In this document: in pieces, positions 38,353-47,847 of the stretch
Layout of the letters: every line of letters starts with the position of its first letter
Position numbering within the stretch: position 1 is the first letter of the stretch
Source: a virus
Strand: one strand, 5' to 3'
Length of the DNA: 53,267 nucleotides
IMG/VR virus record: IMGVR_UViG_3300043409_000116
Span: 1-53,267 of that record
The notes under the pieces: model-generated
Told to the model about the DNA's origin: nothing
What the model saw: the letters and a program-made list of their open reading frames with translations, nothing else
The model's database searches: none
Translations under genes and position numbers: made by a program

Positions 38353-38541
38353 ATGATTGTGACCACGACAAAAGGCGAGATGGATGACTCCTTGCTGGAC
38401 AAGCGCGAGGGGTCTGTGGACACCAGCAATGAATCAACCAACTGGGTTGAGTATTGGCATGAGGGCGAGTTGGTGCATCGTTCTGTCAACATGGTTTTGA
38501 AACGCTCCGTTTTTGCTCAAGGCGAAACGCAACAAATTTAA
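38353..38541 (+). CDS. Small protein after the adaptor (complete copy)
   Basis: 62 residues, beginning with a short strand (I-V-T-T-T-K-G-E-M) and continuing with W-V-E-Y-W-H-E-G-E. No membrane segment. It is the complete version of the frame cut at the left edge of the window. Likely part of the head-tail connector group by position; no family recognised. Confidence 0.7.
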   Translation: MIVTTTKGEMDDSLLDKREGSVDTSNESTNWVEYWHEGELVHRSVNMVLKRSVFAQGETQQI

Positions 38542-38591
38542 GGAACTGCTATGGCAAACACTCAGGCGATGTGTACCAGCTTCAAGGGTGA
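38465..38591. repeat. 127-bp exact direct repeat, second copy
   Basis: Identical to bases 1-127. It overlaps the end of the 62-residue gene and the start of the next gene, and it is the point at which the second, diverged pass of the late region begins. Confidence 0.95.
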
Positions 38592-39006
38592 ACTGCTGGT
38601 GGGACACCACAACTTTGGTACTGGGGTAACCCGAGGTTCAACCGCTGCCGACACCTTCAAGGCTGCGCTGTACCTGGCCTCTGCCACCGTCAACGCAAGC
38701 ACCACCGCATTCAGCGCAACCAATGAGGTGTCAGGCACTGGCTACACCACAGGCGGCGTCACTGTAACCTTTGGCACTGCGCCAAGCACCAGCGGCACGA
38801 CTGCCTTTGTCACGCCCAGCGCCAGCATTGCATTCACCTCTGTCACGTTGTCCACAGCGTTTGATGCGGTCCTGATTTACAACAGCACCCAATCAAACAA
38901 GGCAGTCAGCGTCCACACCTTTGGCAGTCAGACAGTCACTGCCGGGACATTCACGCTGACCATGCCAACAAATGATGCAAGCACTGGCCTGATCAGGCTG
39001 GCGTAA
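38551..39006 (+). CDS. Small probable virion structural protein (copy B)
   Basis: 151 residues; differs from the copy at 87-542 at four positions, all conservative or small (for example Tyr to Phe). Many synonymous base changes separate the genes after the first 41 bases. Thr/Ser/Gly-rich beta protein of the head-tail region; same uncertain assignment as in copy A. Confidence 0.8.
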   Translation: MANTQAMCTSFKGELLVGHHNFGTGVTRGSTAADTFKAALYLASATVNASTTAFSATNEVSGTGYTTGGVTVTFGTAPSTSGTTAFVTPSASIAFTSVTLSTAFDAVLIYNSTQSNKAVSVHTFGSQTVTAGTFTLTMPTNDASTGLIRLA

Positions 39007-39019
39007 GCAAGGGGGCAGC

Positions 39020-39721
39020 ATGGCTGCTTATGGGTCAGGCTACTACGGGCTTGGTGTTTATGGCATAGGCAATGTTGTCATCAGCGGCAACACGGCTACT
39101 GGTGATGTTGGTACGCTGCTGGCTGACAGGTCCATCCAGGAGGATGGGACCATTGCCACTGGCAATGTTGGCACAGTAACGCTCACGTTGTCGGTTGGCA
39201 TCACAGGCAACCAGGCTACAGGTGCGGTTGACTCGGTAACGCCATCAGCAGCCCTGGCTGTGACAGGCAATGCAGCAACCCTAGCGGTTGGCAGTGTTGA
39301 TCACAGCAAGGCGGTTGACGTTAACGGCAACCAGGCTGCTGGTGCGGCTGGTTCTGTTGGTGTTGGTGTGAACAGGGCTTTGACAGGCAACACGGCAACA
39401 GGTGCTGTGCAGACGATGCCTTCTGAAGTCCTGGTGTTCCAGGCCATCACGGGTAACGGCGCAACGGGCAGTGTTGGCAGTGTGGGTCACAGCAAGGCGG
39501 CGGCGATCAGCGGGAATGCAGCCACTGGTTCGGTGGGCATCGTCTTTGGATTTGGCTGGGGTGCTATCCCCAACACGGCAGAGAGTTACACGGCAATTAG
39601 CGACACTGCAGAGACTTGGACCTCGATTGGCAACACGGCAGAAACGTACACGGCGATTAGCGATACAGCAGAGACTTGGACTGCAATCGCAGATAATTCT
39701 GAAACTTGGACACCTGTATAG
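39020..39721 (+). CDS. Repeat-containing probable fibre or head-surface protein (copy B)
   Basis: 233 residues. The G-N-x-A-T-G-x-V-G units and the five terminal ten-residue repeats (39566-39715) are kept. Between residues ~105 and 170 the spacers differ: N-R-A-L-T-G-N replaces S-I-S-G-N, and P-S-E-V-L-V-F-Q-A-I-T-G-N-G replaces the equivalent in copy A, giving four extra residues. Variation limited to spacers in a repeat protein suggests surface exposure. Confidence 0.75.
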   Translation: MAAYGSGYYGLGVYGIGNVVISGNTATGDVGTLLADRSIQEDGTIATGNVGTVTLTLSVGITGNQATGAVDSVTPSAALAVTGNAATLAVGSVDHSKAVDVNGNQAAGAAGSVGVGVNRALTGNTATGAVQTMPSEVLVFQAITGNGATGSVGSVGHSKAAAISGNAATGSVGIVFGFGWGAIPNTAESYTAISDTAETWTSIGNTAETYTAISDTAETWTAIADNSETWTPV

Positions 39722-39730
39722 GAGCTAAAA

Positions 39731-40819
39731 ATGGCAGATACCACGACGACCAACCTACTGCTGACTAAGCCAGAGGTTGGAGCCTCAACTGACACGTGGG
39801 GTACAAAGATAAATACGGATTTGGGGTTGGTTGACTCAGTGTTTGATGCGGGTGGCACAGGCACCAGCGTGGGACTCAATGTCGGCTCTGGCAAGACTCT
39901 GGCAGTCACCGGGACGCTGACCAGCACAGGCACCACCAACCTGACATCACCAGCAGTCACCACGGGACTCACCACGCCATCAGCAACCTTTGCCCTGGTC
40001 AACACCACGGCAACCACCGTCAACCTGGCTGGCGCTGCTACCGCTCTAAATGTTGGTGCTGCCACTGGTACTCTCACTGTTGCCAACACCACCCTGGCGG
40101 CGAAGGCCATCACAGCCAGCACAACCTTGGGCGTGACAGGAGCAACCACACTGTCAGCGGCACTGACCTACGGCGGGGTTACGCTGACCAATGCCGTGAC
40201 AGGCACAGGCAAGATGGTGCTGGACACCACCCCTACCTTAGTCACCCCGGCACTCGGTGCAGCCACAGGCACAAGCCTTGCACTTACGGGCACATTAAGC
40301 GGCGGCACAAGCGGCACAGCGTACAGCTTCTCAGGCAGTGCGCCAGCGACCAGCTTGACATTGGATAGCAGCGGTAACTTGCTGGTGGGGGTTGCCACTG
40401 CAAACGCAAACGGCGGTGTGTTGCAACTGAAAAGCGGGATTACATTCCCCGCCACTGCGGTTGCTGCGACAGACGCCAACACGCTGGATGATTATGAGGA
40501 GGGGACTTGGACTGCAACGGTTGTTGCTGGTGGAACTTTTTCTAGCTTAACTGAAGGTCGTTACACAAAAATTGGCAGACAAGTTTTTGTCATGTTAACT
40601 CCCACCACAACAGCGATTACAGGGCAAATAGAGTTTTCTGGTTTGCCTTTTGCAGCATCAGGCGCAAGGTCTGCATTAGTAACTGCCGCCTCCCCTCCAA
40701 CTGGTGTTATATATGCCCCTCTTTTTGTGGATTCAAGCAGTATTTATATCAATGTTACCGGAACTTATGCGGGTAGTTCGGTATCCACATATTTTGCCGC
40801 AGTTTATCAAACATCTTAA
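39731..40819 (+). CDS. Tail fibre, short form (copy B)
   Basis: 362 residues. The N-terminal ~60 residues match copy A almost exactly, then the shaft differs and lacks the adhesin-like head repeats. Near residue 240 the tip domain starts with [10 protein letters not shown] as in copy A, but the remaining ~110 residues are only distantly alike. This is a typical fibre: conserved virion-attachment end, exchanged shaft and tip. Host range probably differs between the two relatives. Confidence 0.85.
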   Translation: MADTTTTNLLLTKPEVGASTDTWGTKINTDLGLVDSVFDAGGTGTSVGLNVGSGKTLAVTGTLTSTGTTNLTSPAVTTGLTTPSATFALVNTTATTVNLAGAATALNVGAATGTLTVANTTLAAKAITASTTLGVTGATTLSAALTYGGVTLTNAVTGTGKMVLDTTPTLVTPALGAATGTSLALTGTLSGGTSGTAYSFSGSAPATSLTLDSSGNLLVGVATANANGGVLQLKSGITFPATAVAATDANTLDDYEEGTWTATVVAGGTFSSLTEGRYTKIGRQVFVMLTPTTTAITGQIEFSGLPFAASGARSALVTAASPPTGVIYAPLFVDSSSIYINVTGTYAGSSVSTYFAAVYQTS

Positions 40820-40833
40820 TTAAGGAAATTATC

Positions 40834-41082
40834 ATGCCACTTACGAAAACTACAGTCATTGACCAAATTACAGTAACCGAAGATGGTTCTATCTTTTATC
40901 GTCAGGCTACAAAAATTTTTGAAAATGATGTTGAGATTAGCAAGCAATACCACCGCAACAGCCTCACACCGGGGCAAGACCTGACAGGCGTCCCTGCCAA
41001 TGTCGTGGCAATCTGCAATGCGGCATGGACAGCGGATGTGGTTGCAGCATATCAAGCAGCACAACTTGAAAGCCAGTCGTGA
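40834..41082 (+). CDS. Small protein after the fibre (copy B)
   Basis: 82 residues; the first ~65 match copy A (T-K-T-T-V-I-D-Q-I-T-V-T-E-D-G). The Ala/Glu-rich tail is 20 residues shorter. Its TGA overlaps the GTG start of the next gene, because the 51-residue gene seen in copy A is absent. Confidence 0.75.
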   Translation: MPLTKTTVIDQITVTEDGSIFYRQATKIFENDVEISKQYHRNSLTPGQDLTGVPANVVAICNAAWTADVVAAYQAAQLESQS

Positions 41083-41246
41083 GCCTTGAAGCACAATTCA
41101 GCAGCCATGAAGCCGTCTGTGCTGAAAGGTACGACCAGATCAACGCACGGCTCAAGCGGTTGGAGGGCATCCTCATTAAGACTGCTGGGGTGCTTATCTT
41201 TTCCATGTCGGCTATTGTCTATGCAAGCCTCACACTGCATCGTTGA
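41079..41246 (+). CDS. Small single-pass membrane protein (copy B), GTG start
   Basis: 55 residues, nearly the same as 3865-4032 but beginning with GTG in a GTGA overlap. One hydrophobic helix at ~32-51 after a charged N-terminus. The weaker start codon may compensate for the direct coupling to the fibre-linked gene, or it is neutral. Confidence 0.7.
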   Translation: MSLEAQFSSHEAVCAERYDQINARLKRLEGILIKTAGVLIFSMSAIVYASLTLHR

Positions 41247-41248
41247 TT

Positions 41249-41395
41249 ATGGATTTCTTCGACATCCTGTCGAAAGCATGGCCTATATTGCTGGCGATCA
41301 TCACTTTGATAATCGTCCTGGCAAAACTCGACTTGCGGGTGGCAGTGTTAGAGGAGAAGATCAAAACGCTGTTTGAAATGTGGAACAAGAAATGA
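41249..41395 (+). CDS. Small membrane protein (copy B), ATG start
   Basis: 48 residues; ATG where copy A has GTG. Transmembrane helix at ~11-25 and a coiled-coil tail with two changes (K-I-K-T for K-V-K-Q). The stop overlaps the next ATG. Confidence 0.7.
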   Translation: MDFFDILSKAWPILLAIITLIIVLAKLDLRVAVLEEKIKTLFEMWNKK

Positions 41396-41871
41396 TTGAC
41401 CCGCTAACCGCTTTCGCAGTGGCGCAGGGAGCAATCAAAGGCGTCCAGGCGGCAATCAAGATGGGCAAGGACATCAACGCCATCAGCGGCGACTTGATGA
41501 AGTTTTTTGAGGCCAAGGATGTTGTAGCAAAAGCGGCAGTGAAAAAGAAACCCAAGGGGTTTGGGCAGAGCGATACAGCGGTGGCATTTGAGACAGTGAT
41601 GCAGTTGAAACAACTTCAAGATGCAGAGGCAGAGCTAAAGCAGATGCTGATCTGGTCAGGTAACGATGATGTCTGGAACGCCATCATGCTGGAGCGCAAC
41701 AGGATGGTGACAGAGCGAAAGAAGGCAGAGGCTGAAGCAGCTCACGCCAAGGCGGTGAGGGCAGAAGAGATTAGCGACATTGTGAATTTTGGTTTATGGT
41801 CCGCGCTGGTGTCGTCCATAGTTGGCCTGGTGGCCTGGTTGACTTGGCAGATTGTTGGAGATGGAAGATGA
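41392..41871 (+). CDS. C-tail-anchored phage protein (copy B)
   Basis: 159 residues from the ATG in the ATGA overlap. One amino-acid change from copy A while the DNA carries many silent changes, so the protein is under strong purifying selection. Hydrophobic segment near residues 129-154. Confidence 0.75.
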   Translation: MIDPLTAFAVAQGAIKGVQAAIKMGKDINAISGDLMKFFEAKDVVAKAAVKKKPKGFGQSDTAVAFETVMQLKQLQDAEAELKQMLIWSGNDDVWNAIMLERNRMVTERKKAEAEAAHAKAVRAEEISDIVNFGLWSALVSSIVGLVAWLTWQIVGDGR

Positions 41872-42170
41872 ATGACGACAAAGGCGCTTTAATCGAAAAG
41901 GCTACGTTTGCGATACTGCCGCTGCTGTTCTCCTGCGTTGTGTATCTGATGAGCGCCCTGTCCAACTTGAGCCATGAGGTGACCATCCTCAACAGCAAGA
42001 TCAGTCTGGTGGTGACCAGCGACAACAAGCAAGCCAGCAACAGTGGGGCTGAACTCGCAAGGGAAAAGCTGCGTCAGGACTTGGAAAAAGAGATTCAGAA
42101 AAACCGCGACGACATCATGCACAACCGACAAGAGATTGCCGTGATTAACACCAAGCTGGAGAAGAAATAA
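41868..42170 (+). CDS. Membrane-anchored coiled-coil protein (copy B)
   Basis: 100 residues, identical in amino-acid sequence to 4654-4956 with silent base changes. N-terminal membrane helix and long charged coil; candidate inner-membrane spanin or holin partner. Confidence 0.75.
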   Translation: MNDDKGALIEKATFAILPLLFSCVVYLMSALSNLSHEVTILNSKISLVVTSDNKQASNSGAELAREKLRQDLEKEIQKNRDDIMHNRQEIAVINTKLEKK

Positions 42171-42655
42171 TGGATTGGCTTAAACAGATTGCACCGACTA
42201 TCGCCACAGCAATGGGTGGCCCTTTGGCTGGCATGGCGGTGTCTGCCATCAGCAAGGCCATTGGCGTGGACCCCGAGAAGGTGGGCGACTTGATCAGCAG
42301 CAACAAGCTCACTGCCGACCAAATCGCAATGGTCAAGCTGGCTGAGATTGAGTTGCAAAAGCAAGCGCAGGAGCTTGGTCTCAATTTTGAGAAGCTGGAG
42401 GTCGAGGACCGCAAGAGCGCAAGAGATATGCAGTCAGCAACCAGGTCCATGATGCCGCCCATCCTGGCTGCTGCTGTGACCCTAGGATTCTTCACCATCA
42501 TGGTGATGATGTTCTTCAACAAGATTGACAGCGCCAACCCGGCTATCCTGATGATGCTGGGCAGTTTAGGCACAGCTTGGACCGGAATAATCGCCTATTA
42601 TTTTGGCAGTTCTGCTGGAAGCCAAGCAAAGACAGATTTACTCTCAAGGAAATAA
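42170..42655 (+). CDS. Holin, 3TM gene-transfer-agent type (copy B)
   Basis: 161 residues; differs from copy A at a handful of positions such as Leu15 to Met, Ser48 to Thr, Gln54 to Met, Ser109 to Thr and Gln117 to Asn. The D-R-K-S-A-R segment and both strong membrane helices are unchanged. Confidence 0.8.
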   Translation: MDWLKQIAPTIATAMGGPLAGMAVSAISKAIGVDPEKVGDLISSNKLTADQIAMVKLAEIELQKQAQELGLNFEKLEVEDRKSARDMQSATRSMMPPILAAAVTLGFFTIMVMMFFNKIDSANPAILMMLGSLGTAWTGIIAYYFGSSAGSQAKTDLLSRK

Positions 42656-42657
42656 CC

Positions 42658-42804
42658 ATGAAACCTGGACTTTATGCCAACATCAACGCCAAGCAAGCAC
42701 GTATCGCCGCTGGCTCCAAGGAAAAAATGAACAAGGTCGGCAGCAAGGCAGCGCCTAGCGCCAAGGACTTTAAGCAAGCCGCCAAGACAGCCAAGAAGAA
42801 ATGA
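42658..42804 (+). CDS. Small basic phage protein, K-P-G-L-Y-A-N-I type (copy B)
   Basis: 48 residues, with changes only near residues 13-17 (A-R-I-A for E-R-I-K). AAGGAA ribosome site kept ahead of the ATG. Confidence 0.75.
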   Translation: MKPGLYANINAKQARIAAGSKEKMNKVGSKAAPSAKDFKQAAKTAKKK

Positions 42805-43088
42805 AGACTCCAGCCTGGCAGCGCAAGGAAGGACAGAACCCCAAGGGCGGGTTAAATGCTGCTGGACGGGCAAGCCTCAAGGCGGCTGGGCAAAACATCA
42901 AGCCACCCGTCAAGTCTGGTGACAACCCTCGACGCGCCAGCTTCCTGGCACGAATGGGCGGCAACGATGGGCCAGAGTACAAGGACGGTAAACCCACCCG
43001 GCTGCTGCTGAGTCTCAACGCCTGGGGTGCCAGCAGTAAGGCAGACGCCAAGATGAAGGCCAAGGCCATCTCAGCGAGAAACAAATGA
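42801..43088 (+). CDS. Small basic protein, W-Q-R-K-E-G type (copy B)
   Basis: 95 residues. Differences from copy A cluster around residues 54-62 (G-N-D-G-P-E-Y for N-M-P-G-P-E-R) and near the end. Signature segments are unchanged. Confidence 0.75.
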   Translation: MKTPAWQRKEGQNPKGGLNAAGRASLKAAGQNIKPPVKSGDNPRRASFLARMGGNDGPEYKDGKPTRLLLSLNAWGASSKADAKMKAKAISARNK

Positions 43089-43513
43089 CACCGCACTTTT
43101 CCCTCGATGAGTTGACGCACACCGACCACCGAAAGCTGGACAACACACCCAATGCTGCTGAGTTGGCAAACCTTCAGCGCCTGGCTGAGTTTCTGGAGAC
43201 AGTCAAAACAGCACTTGGCGGCAAGCCTGTGATGATTTCGAGTGCCTTCCGCAGTAAGGCCGTAAATGACGCTGTGGGCAGCAAAGACAGCAGTCAGCAT
43301 AGGCAAGGCTTGGCTGCTGACTTCCGAGTGCCTGGGATGGTTCCTGACGCTGTGGTGAGGGCAATCATTGCGGCTAACCTGCCGTTTGACCAGATCATCA
43401 GAGAATTCTCAGACCCAGTGGCTGGTGGTGGCTGGACGCACATCAGCATTGCTGACAAGCCAAGAGGCCAAAGGCTTATTATCGACAAGTTAGGCGTTCG
43501 CCTTTTTGTCTGA
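43085..43513 (+). CDS. Endolysin, M15 family peptidase (copy B)
   Basis: 142 residues; His72, Asp79 and His119 retained. Six substitutions relative to copy A, for example Asn52 to Ser in front of the S-A-F-R-S segment. Same place after the two basic proteins; same expected action on peptidoglycan cross-links. Confidence 0.9.
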   Translation: MTPHFSLDELTHTDHRKLDNTPNAAELANLQRLAEFLETVKTALGGKPVMISSAFRSKAVNDAVGSKDSSQHRQGLAADFRVPGMVPDAVVRAIIAANLPFDQIIREFSDPVAGGGWTHISIADKPRGQRLIIDKLGVRLFV

Positions 43514-43522
43514 AAGAACACT

Positions 43523-45001
43523 ATGTTGATGCCCCTCAAAATCCCAGCAGGCGTTTTTCGTAACGGCACCGAGTACCAATCGATGGGCAGGTGGTTCAAC
43601 GCCAACTTGGTGAGATGGTTTGAGGGTACGCTTAGACCTGTTGGCGGCTGGCGCAAGAGGTCATCTAGCCAGGTGACAGGCAAGTGCCGGGGAATCATCA
43701 ACTGGCGGGATGACAGTTCAGCGCGATGGATTGTTGCTGGGACAAACACAAAGTTGTTTGTGATGGACCAGACGGGAACCCTCAAGGACATCACGCCAAC
43801 AACCTTCACCACTGGCAATGCTGATGCCACTCTGCTGACGGGTTACGGCTACAACAACTACGGCAACTTTGCTTATGGCGTAGCCAGGCCCGACACTGGC
43901 GCTATCACACCAGCAGCCACCTGGTCAATGGACACCTGGGGCGAGTACTGGGTGGGCTGCTGCACAAGCGATGGGCAACTGTTGGAATGGCAACTTGGAT
44001 TTACAACACCCACCAAGGCCGTTGCGTTAGTCAATGCACCCACCAGTTGCGCTGCGGTGATGACAACCTCTGAGCGTTTTGTCTTTGCTCTTGGCGCTAG
44101 TGGCAACCCTCGCCTGGTGGCATGGTCAGACCAGGAGGACAACACCACCTGGACGCCAGCCAGCAACAATCAGGCAGGCAGCTTTGAGTTGACCACTGTC
44201 GGCTCTATCGTAGCTGGCAAGCGGGTGCGCGGCGTCAACCTGATATTCACTGACGTTGATGTCCACACCTCAAGCTACATTGGTCAGCCGTTTGTGTTCA
44301 GCTTTGAGAAGGCTGGCTCTGGCTGCGGCTTGATTGGACCCCAGGCTGTAGCGGCAATTGACACTGCCGCCATCTGGATGAGCAGGTCAGGCTTCTGGAT
44401 TTACGATGGCTACGTCAAGCCACTGCCAAGCGACATTGGCGACTTCGTGTTCAGCAACATGAACTTTGAGCAAGCCAGCAAGGTGTATGCGGTCCACAAC
44501 AGCAAGTTTGGGGAAATCTGGTGGTTCTACACCAGTGCAGCCAGTACCGAGAATGACAGTTACTGTATATACAACTACCGGGAAAACCACTGGAGCCTGG
44601 GAACATTGTCCAGGCTGGCGGGTGTTGACAAGGGCGTCTTTAACTCGCCCCTGATGGTCAGCTCTGATGGGTTCATCTACGAGCATGAGGTGGGCTTTGC
44701 CTACGACAGCCAAACCATCTTCGCTGAGTCTGGTCCAGTGGAGATTGGCAATGGTGAGCAGATCATGCAGGTCCGGCAGGTGATACCTGACGAGTCCAAC
44801 CTGGGTGATGTCAGCATCAGCTTTAGCAGCCGCCTCTATCCAACGGGGACAGAGACTAGCTTTGGCCCATTCACCAGTGCCAACCCGACTGACGCCAGGT
44901 TCTCAGGACGCCAGGTCAAGATGAAGGTGACAGCAGACAGCCTGACCGATTGGCGGGTGGGGGTGATGCGTCTGGATGCAGTGCCAGCCGGGAAGCGGTA
45001 A
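43523..45001 (+). CDS. Large tail or neck protein (copy B)
   Basis: 492 residues, exactly the length of copy A, with scattered substitutions concentrated in residues ~75-175 and almost none in the C-terminal half. The conserved half is therefore likelier to contact other virion proteins. Confidence 0.75.
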   Translation: MLMPLKIPAGVFRNGTEYQSMGRWFNANLVRWFEGTLRPVGGWRKRSSSQVTGKCRGIINWRDDSSARWIVAGTNTKLFVMDQTGTLKDITPTTFTTGNADATLLTGYGYNNYGNFAYGVARPDTGAITPAATWSMDTWGEYWVGCCTSDGQLLEWQLGFTTPTKAVALVNAPTSCAAVMTTSERFVFALGASGNPRLVAWSDQEDNTTWTPASNNQAGSFELTTVGSIVAGKRVRGVNLIFTDVDVHTSSYIGQPFVFSFEKAGSGCGLIGPQAVAAIDTAAIWMSRSGFWIYDGYVKPLPSDIGDFVFSNMNFEQASKVYAVHNSKFGEIWWFYTSAASTENDSYCIYNYRENHWSLGTLSRLAGVDKGVFNSPLMVSSDGFIYEHEVGFAYDSQTIFAESGPVEIGNGEQIMQVRQVIPDESNLGDVSISFSSRLYPTGTETSFGPFTSANPTDARFSGRQVKMKVTADSLTDWRVGVMRLDAVPAGKR

Positions 45002-45207
45002 TGAAGGTTCCGACTCCACCGCAAACCTACACGCCAGTGGCAGAGGCCCAGCGTAACTTCCTGCTGGAGTCTGCCGATAGGCAAAACCGCAAGATCAATG
45101 CTGACGTTGAGATTGCCTCAAGCAAGCTAATCTTGACATCACCCAATGGAAGCAGGTTCTCTGTGGTGGTCAGCAACGCAGGGGCATTGTCGGCAACGGC
45201 GCTATGA
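45001..45207 (+). CDS. Small structural protein (copy B)
   Basis: 68 residues with few changes (Asn9 to Thr, I-S-N to A-S-S near residue 38). The ATG overlaps the preceding TAA by one base as in copy A. Confidence 0.7.
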   Translation: MKVPTPPQTYTPVAEAQRNFLLESADRQNRKINADVEIASSKLILTSPNGSRFSVVVSNAGALSATAL

Positions 45208-45563
45208 CAGATATTGAAAGACTAAGGCCAGAGATAGAAAAAGCCTTAAAATATTCGTTGAACACTCACACATTTGATGATGTTGCTGAGTTGGTCCAGC
45301 AAGCCAAGATGCAACTCTGGCCTGGAAAGAGTTCGGTGATTGTGACGGAGATCGTTCTCCACCCACAACAGAAATGCCTCAACTATTTTTTAGCAGCAGG
45401 CGAGATGGACGAACTAGAACTGATGACGCCAATGATTGAGTCCTGGGGCAAGGGACTTGGATGCACTCGCGTCACATTAGCTGGGCGCAAGGGATGGCAG
45501 CGTACATTCCTGGCGAAGACGGGTTACACGCCACAGTGGTGGATTATGAGCAAGGAGCTATAA
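45204..45563 (+). CDS. GNAT-like small protein (copy B)
   Basis: 119 residues; identical to copy A but for three residues around 69-73 (D-E-L-E-L for N-E-L-A-M). The G-R-K-G-W segment is unchanged. The next gene starts directly after its TAA. Confidence 0.65.
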   Translation: MTDIERLRPEIEKALKYSLNTHTFDDVAELVQQAKMQLWPGKSSVIVTEIVLHPQQKCLNYFLAAGEMDELELMTPMIESWGKGLGCTRVTLAGRKGWQRTFLAKTGYTPQWWIMSKEL

Positions 45564-47843
45564 ATGGCAACAATAAACGATGCAGTACGGCAGATGTACC
45601 TGACGCAAACTGGCAGGGAAGCTGACCCTGGCGGCTTGGAGTACTTTGTCAATCGTTTTGGTTCAGACATTGACCCAGAGGAGTTGGCTATTTTTCGGCA
45701 GATGGCGGCGGCTGAAGTTGCGGGACACGAAGCACGACAAGCCGCAGCCGCTGCACAACAGGCCGCTGTTGTAAATCAATTGACAGCGCAACTGACCGCC
45801 GCAGGAATTTCGGCTGCTGACTTTTTTGCGTTAGGAGGACAGTTGCCTGCCGGAATTGGGGCCACTATCGGCACTACTACTGGAACTGGCACTACGGCTG
45901 GAACTGGTACTACGGCTACAGGCGCTACCACTAACCTTACAGGTACAGGCACTACGGGTACAGGCACTACGGGTACAACTACTGCTAAAACAGGGGCTAC
46001 CACTGGCCTTTTAGGCACCGGAACCACCACAGGTACTACAGGTACAGGCGCCACCACTAACCTTATAAACACAGGCACCACTGGAACTGGCACCACTGGT
46101 ACTACTACTGGAACTGGTACTACTACTGGAACTGCTACTACTACTGGAACTGGTACTACGGCTGCTACCGCTGAAGCCGCACAACAGGCAGCAGCACAAC
46201 AGGCAGCAGCACAGCAAGCAGCAGCACAGCAAGCAGCAGCACAACAGGCAGCAGCACAACAGGCAGCAGCAGAAGCAGCAAGAGTCTTAGCCGCACAACA
46301 GGCCGCAGCCGCTACTGGTAATACAGGTATGGCTGGAACTGGCACTACGGGTACAGGCACTACGGGTACAACTACTGCTACAACAGGGGCTACTGCAACG
46401 GGGATGTCCATTGCACAAGCGTATCAGCAAGTATTAGGCAGGGCGCCATCTGCATCTGAAATCGCCTACTGGACAACTCAATATGGTAACAGCGTTGATG
46501 CAACAGAACTATCCAACTTTAACGTAGCGGCTCAACCAGAATTGACTGCAAGAACAACTACTGCTGGTACAGCTACAGCAGGAACTGGCGCTACTGCTGG
46601 GACAACTGGAATGTCCATTACACAAGCCTATCAACAGGTATTGGGTAGGACGCCAAACGCTCAAGAGATTGCCTACTGGACAACTCAGTTTGGGGACAGC
46701 GTTGATGCAAAGGAACTATCCACCTTTAGTGTGGCGGCTCAACCAGAACGGGCGGCAGTGCCCACAACGAATAACGCTGTTCGGCAGATGTATCTGTCAG
46801 TGCTGGGCCGTGAGCCTGATGCTGCTGGGTTAAAGTATTTCTCTGACCGTTTTGGGGCTGACGTTGACGCATCTGAACTAGGCATTTTTCGCGGAATGTC
46901 AACGCAAGAGTTAGCCGCCAATGCTGTTAGGAACGCTGGCACTACAGCAGGCTCTACCGCTGGTGCAATCAACAGGCCAACAACACCAACGCAAGTTACA
47001 GGCAGTCAGCTTGCACCAGCTCAAGTGACTAACACCGCTATCACAGGGACGCCATTCACGAACCTCTACCAGCCAGCAACTTACCAGCAAAATGCACCTA
47101 CGTTGGCAAGCATCCAAAGTGCAGCGCAGTCGGCTAACCCTTACCAATCGCTGATGGCAATGTCACCGCAGCGCACACTGTCACCATCCTATGCCGCCCA
47201 GGCTGGACAGACAGCCGCCAACACCAACCTTGGTGGCTTTAACCCAGCCATCTACAACCCGGCGGCGGCAGCGCCACTGACGGGTCTTTTGGCTGCTGGT
47301 AGTGATGGTAGTGGTGGTAGCAACGCTGGTGATGCGCGTGGGCCGGGGACTGGTAACACGGGCGATGGTCAAACATTTTACGGCGGGCTTGCTAATTTGG
47401 CTGGAGAGGCTAATCGAGCAGGGTTTACTGGACTTGGTGGGTTTTTAGCGTCTGGACTACCTGTAGGTGCGGCGTATAAAGGTGGTACGCTGACTGCTGC
47501 AGATATAGCTGCGTTAACAGGAAAAGTTGACACAGGTTCATCAGTGTCGCTTGGTAATCAAGGCTACGGCGGTGGTTCTGATGCGCCGGGTGCAAACGCT
47601 GATGGATATGGAGGTGGTGATGCTGGTTTTGGCGGTGGCAGTCAAGCGTTTGCCAAAGGCGGCAAGGTAAACATGGCCCCGCAGATGAACAATCCACCTG
47701 GCCCTGATGATGGCTATGCTGCCCTGGACAACGGCGAGTTTGTCATTCGCAAGAGTGCAGTGAAGAAATACGGCGCAAACATTTTCGAGCAAATCAACGC
47801 AGGCAGGATTCCCGCCAAGCGTTTGAAATCTCTGTTGGAGTAA
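45564..47843 (+). CDS. DUF4214-repeat virion protein with low-complexity linkers (copy B)
   Basis: 759 residues. Four DUF4214-like units start near residues 4, 280, 349 and 400, each with A-(V/Y)-x-Q-x-Y/V, L-G-R-x-P, Y-(F/W) and D-x-x-E-L. Units 1 and 4 contain D-P/D-A-G-L and pair with each other; units 2 and 3 pair too. Between them lie Gly/Thr/Ala tracts and a Gln-Ala-Ala run. The last ~130 residues match copy A, ending in the same L-K-S-L-L-E. DUF4214 modules occur in bacterial surface and glycan-linked proteins; an adhesion or surface role is inferred. Confidence 0.7.
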   Translation: MATINDAVRQMYLTQTGREADPGGLEYFVNRFGSDIDPEELAIFRQMAAAEVAGHEARQAAAAAQQAAVVNQLTAQLTAAGISAADFFALGGQLPAGIGATIGTTTGTGTTAGTGTTATGATTNLTGTGTTGTGTTGTTTAKTGATTGLLGTGTTTGTTGTGATTNLINTGTTGTGTTGTTTGTGTTTGTATTTGTGTTAATAEAAQQAAAQQAAAQQAAAQQAAAQQAAAQQAAAEAARVLAAQQAAAATGNTGMAGTGTTGTGTTGTTTATTGATATGMSIAQAYQQVLGRAPSASEIAYWTTQYGNSVDATELSNFNVAAQPELTARTTTAGTATAGTGATAGTTGMSITQAYQQVLGRTPNAQEIAYWTTQFGDSVDAKELSTFSVAAQPERAAVPTTNNAVRQMYLSVLGREPDAAGLKYFSDRFGADVDASELGIFRGMSTQELAANAVRNAGTTAGSTAGAINRPTTPTQVTGSQLAPAQVTNTAITGTPFTNLYQPATYQQNAPTLASIQSAAQSANPYQSLMAMSPQRTLSPSYAAQAGQTAANTNLGGFNPAIYNPAAAAPLTGLLAAGSDGSGGSNAGDARGPGTGNTGDGQTFYGGLANLAGEANRAGFTGLGGFLASGLPVGAAYKGGTLTAADIAALTGKVDTGSSVSLGNQGYGGGSDAPGANADGYGGGDAGFGGGSQAFAKGGKVNMAPQMNNPPGPDDGYAALDNGEFVIRKSAVKKYGANIFEQINAGRIPAKRLKSLLE
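45880..46395 (+). repeat. Low-complexity in-frame repeats (G-T-G-T-T and A-Q-Q-A-A)
   Basis: GGTACAGGCACTACG-like units of 12 and 15 bases fill ~45880-46160 and ~46330-46395. Between them, ~46170-46310 repeats a 15-base unit encoding A-Q-Q-A-A. Unit lengths are multiples of three, so slippage would change the length but not the frame. Confidence 0.75.
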
Positions 47844-47847
47844 CACC

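Noticed and set aside
45880-46395. CRISPR array
   Set aside because: Short repeats of 12-15 bases without unique spacers, in frame inside a gene.
45776-46411. Minus-strand frame of 211 codons with Val-Pro and Cys-Ala repeats
   Set aside because: It is only the complement of the low-complexity coding repeats of the gene at 45564.
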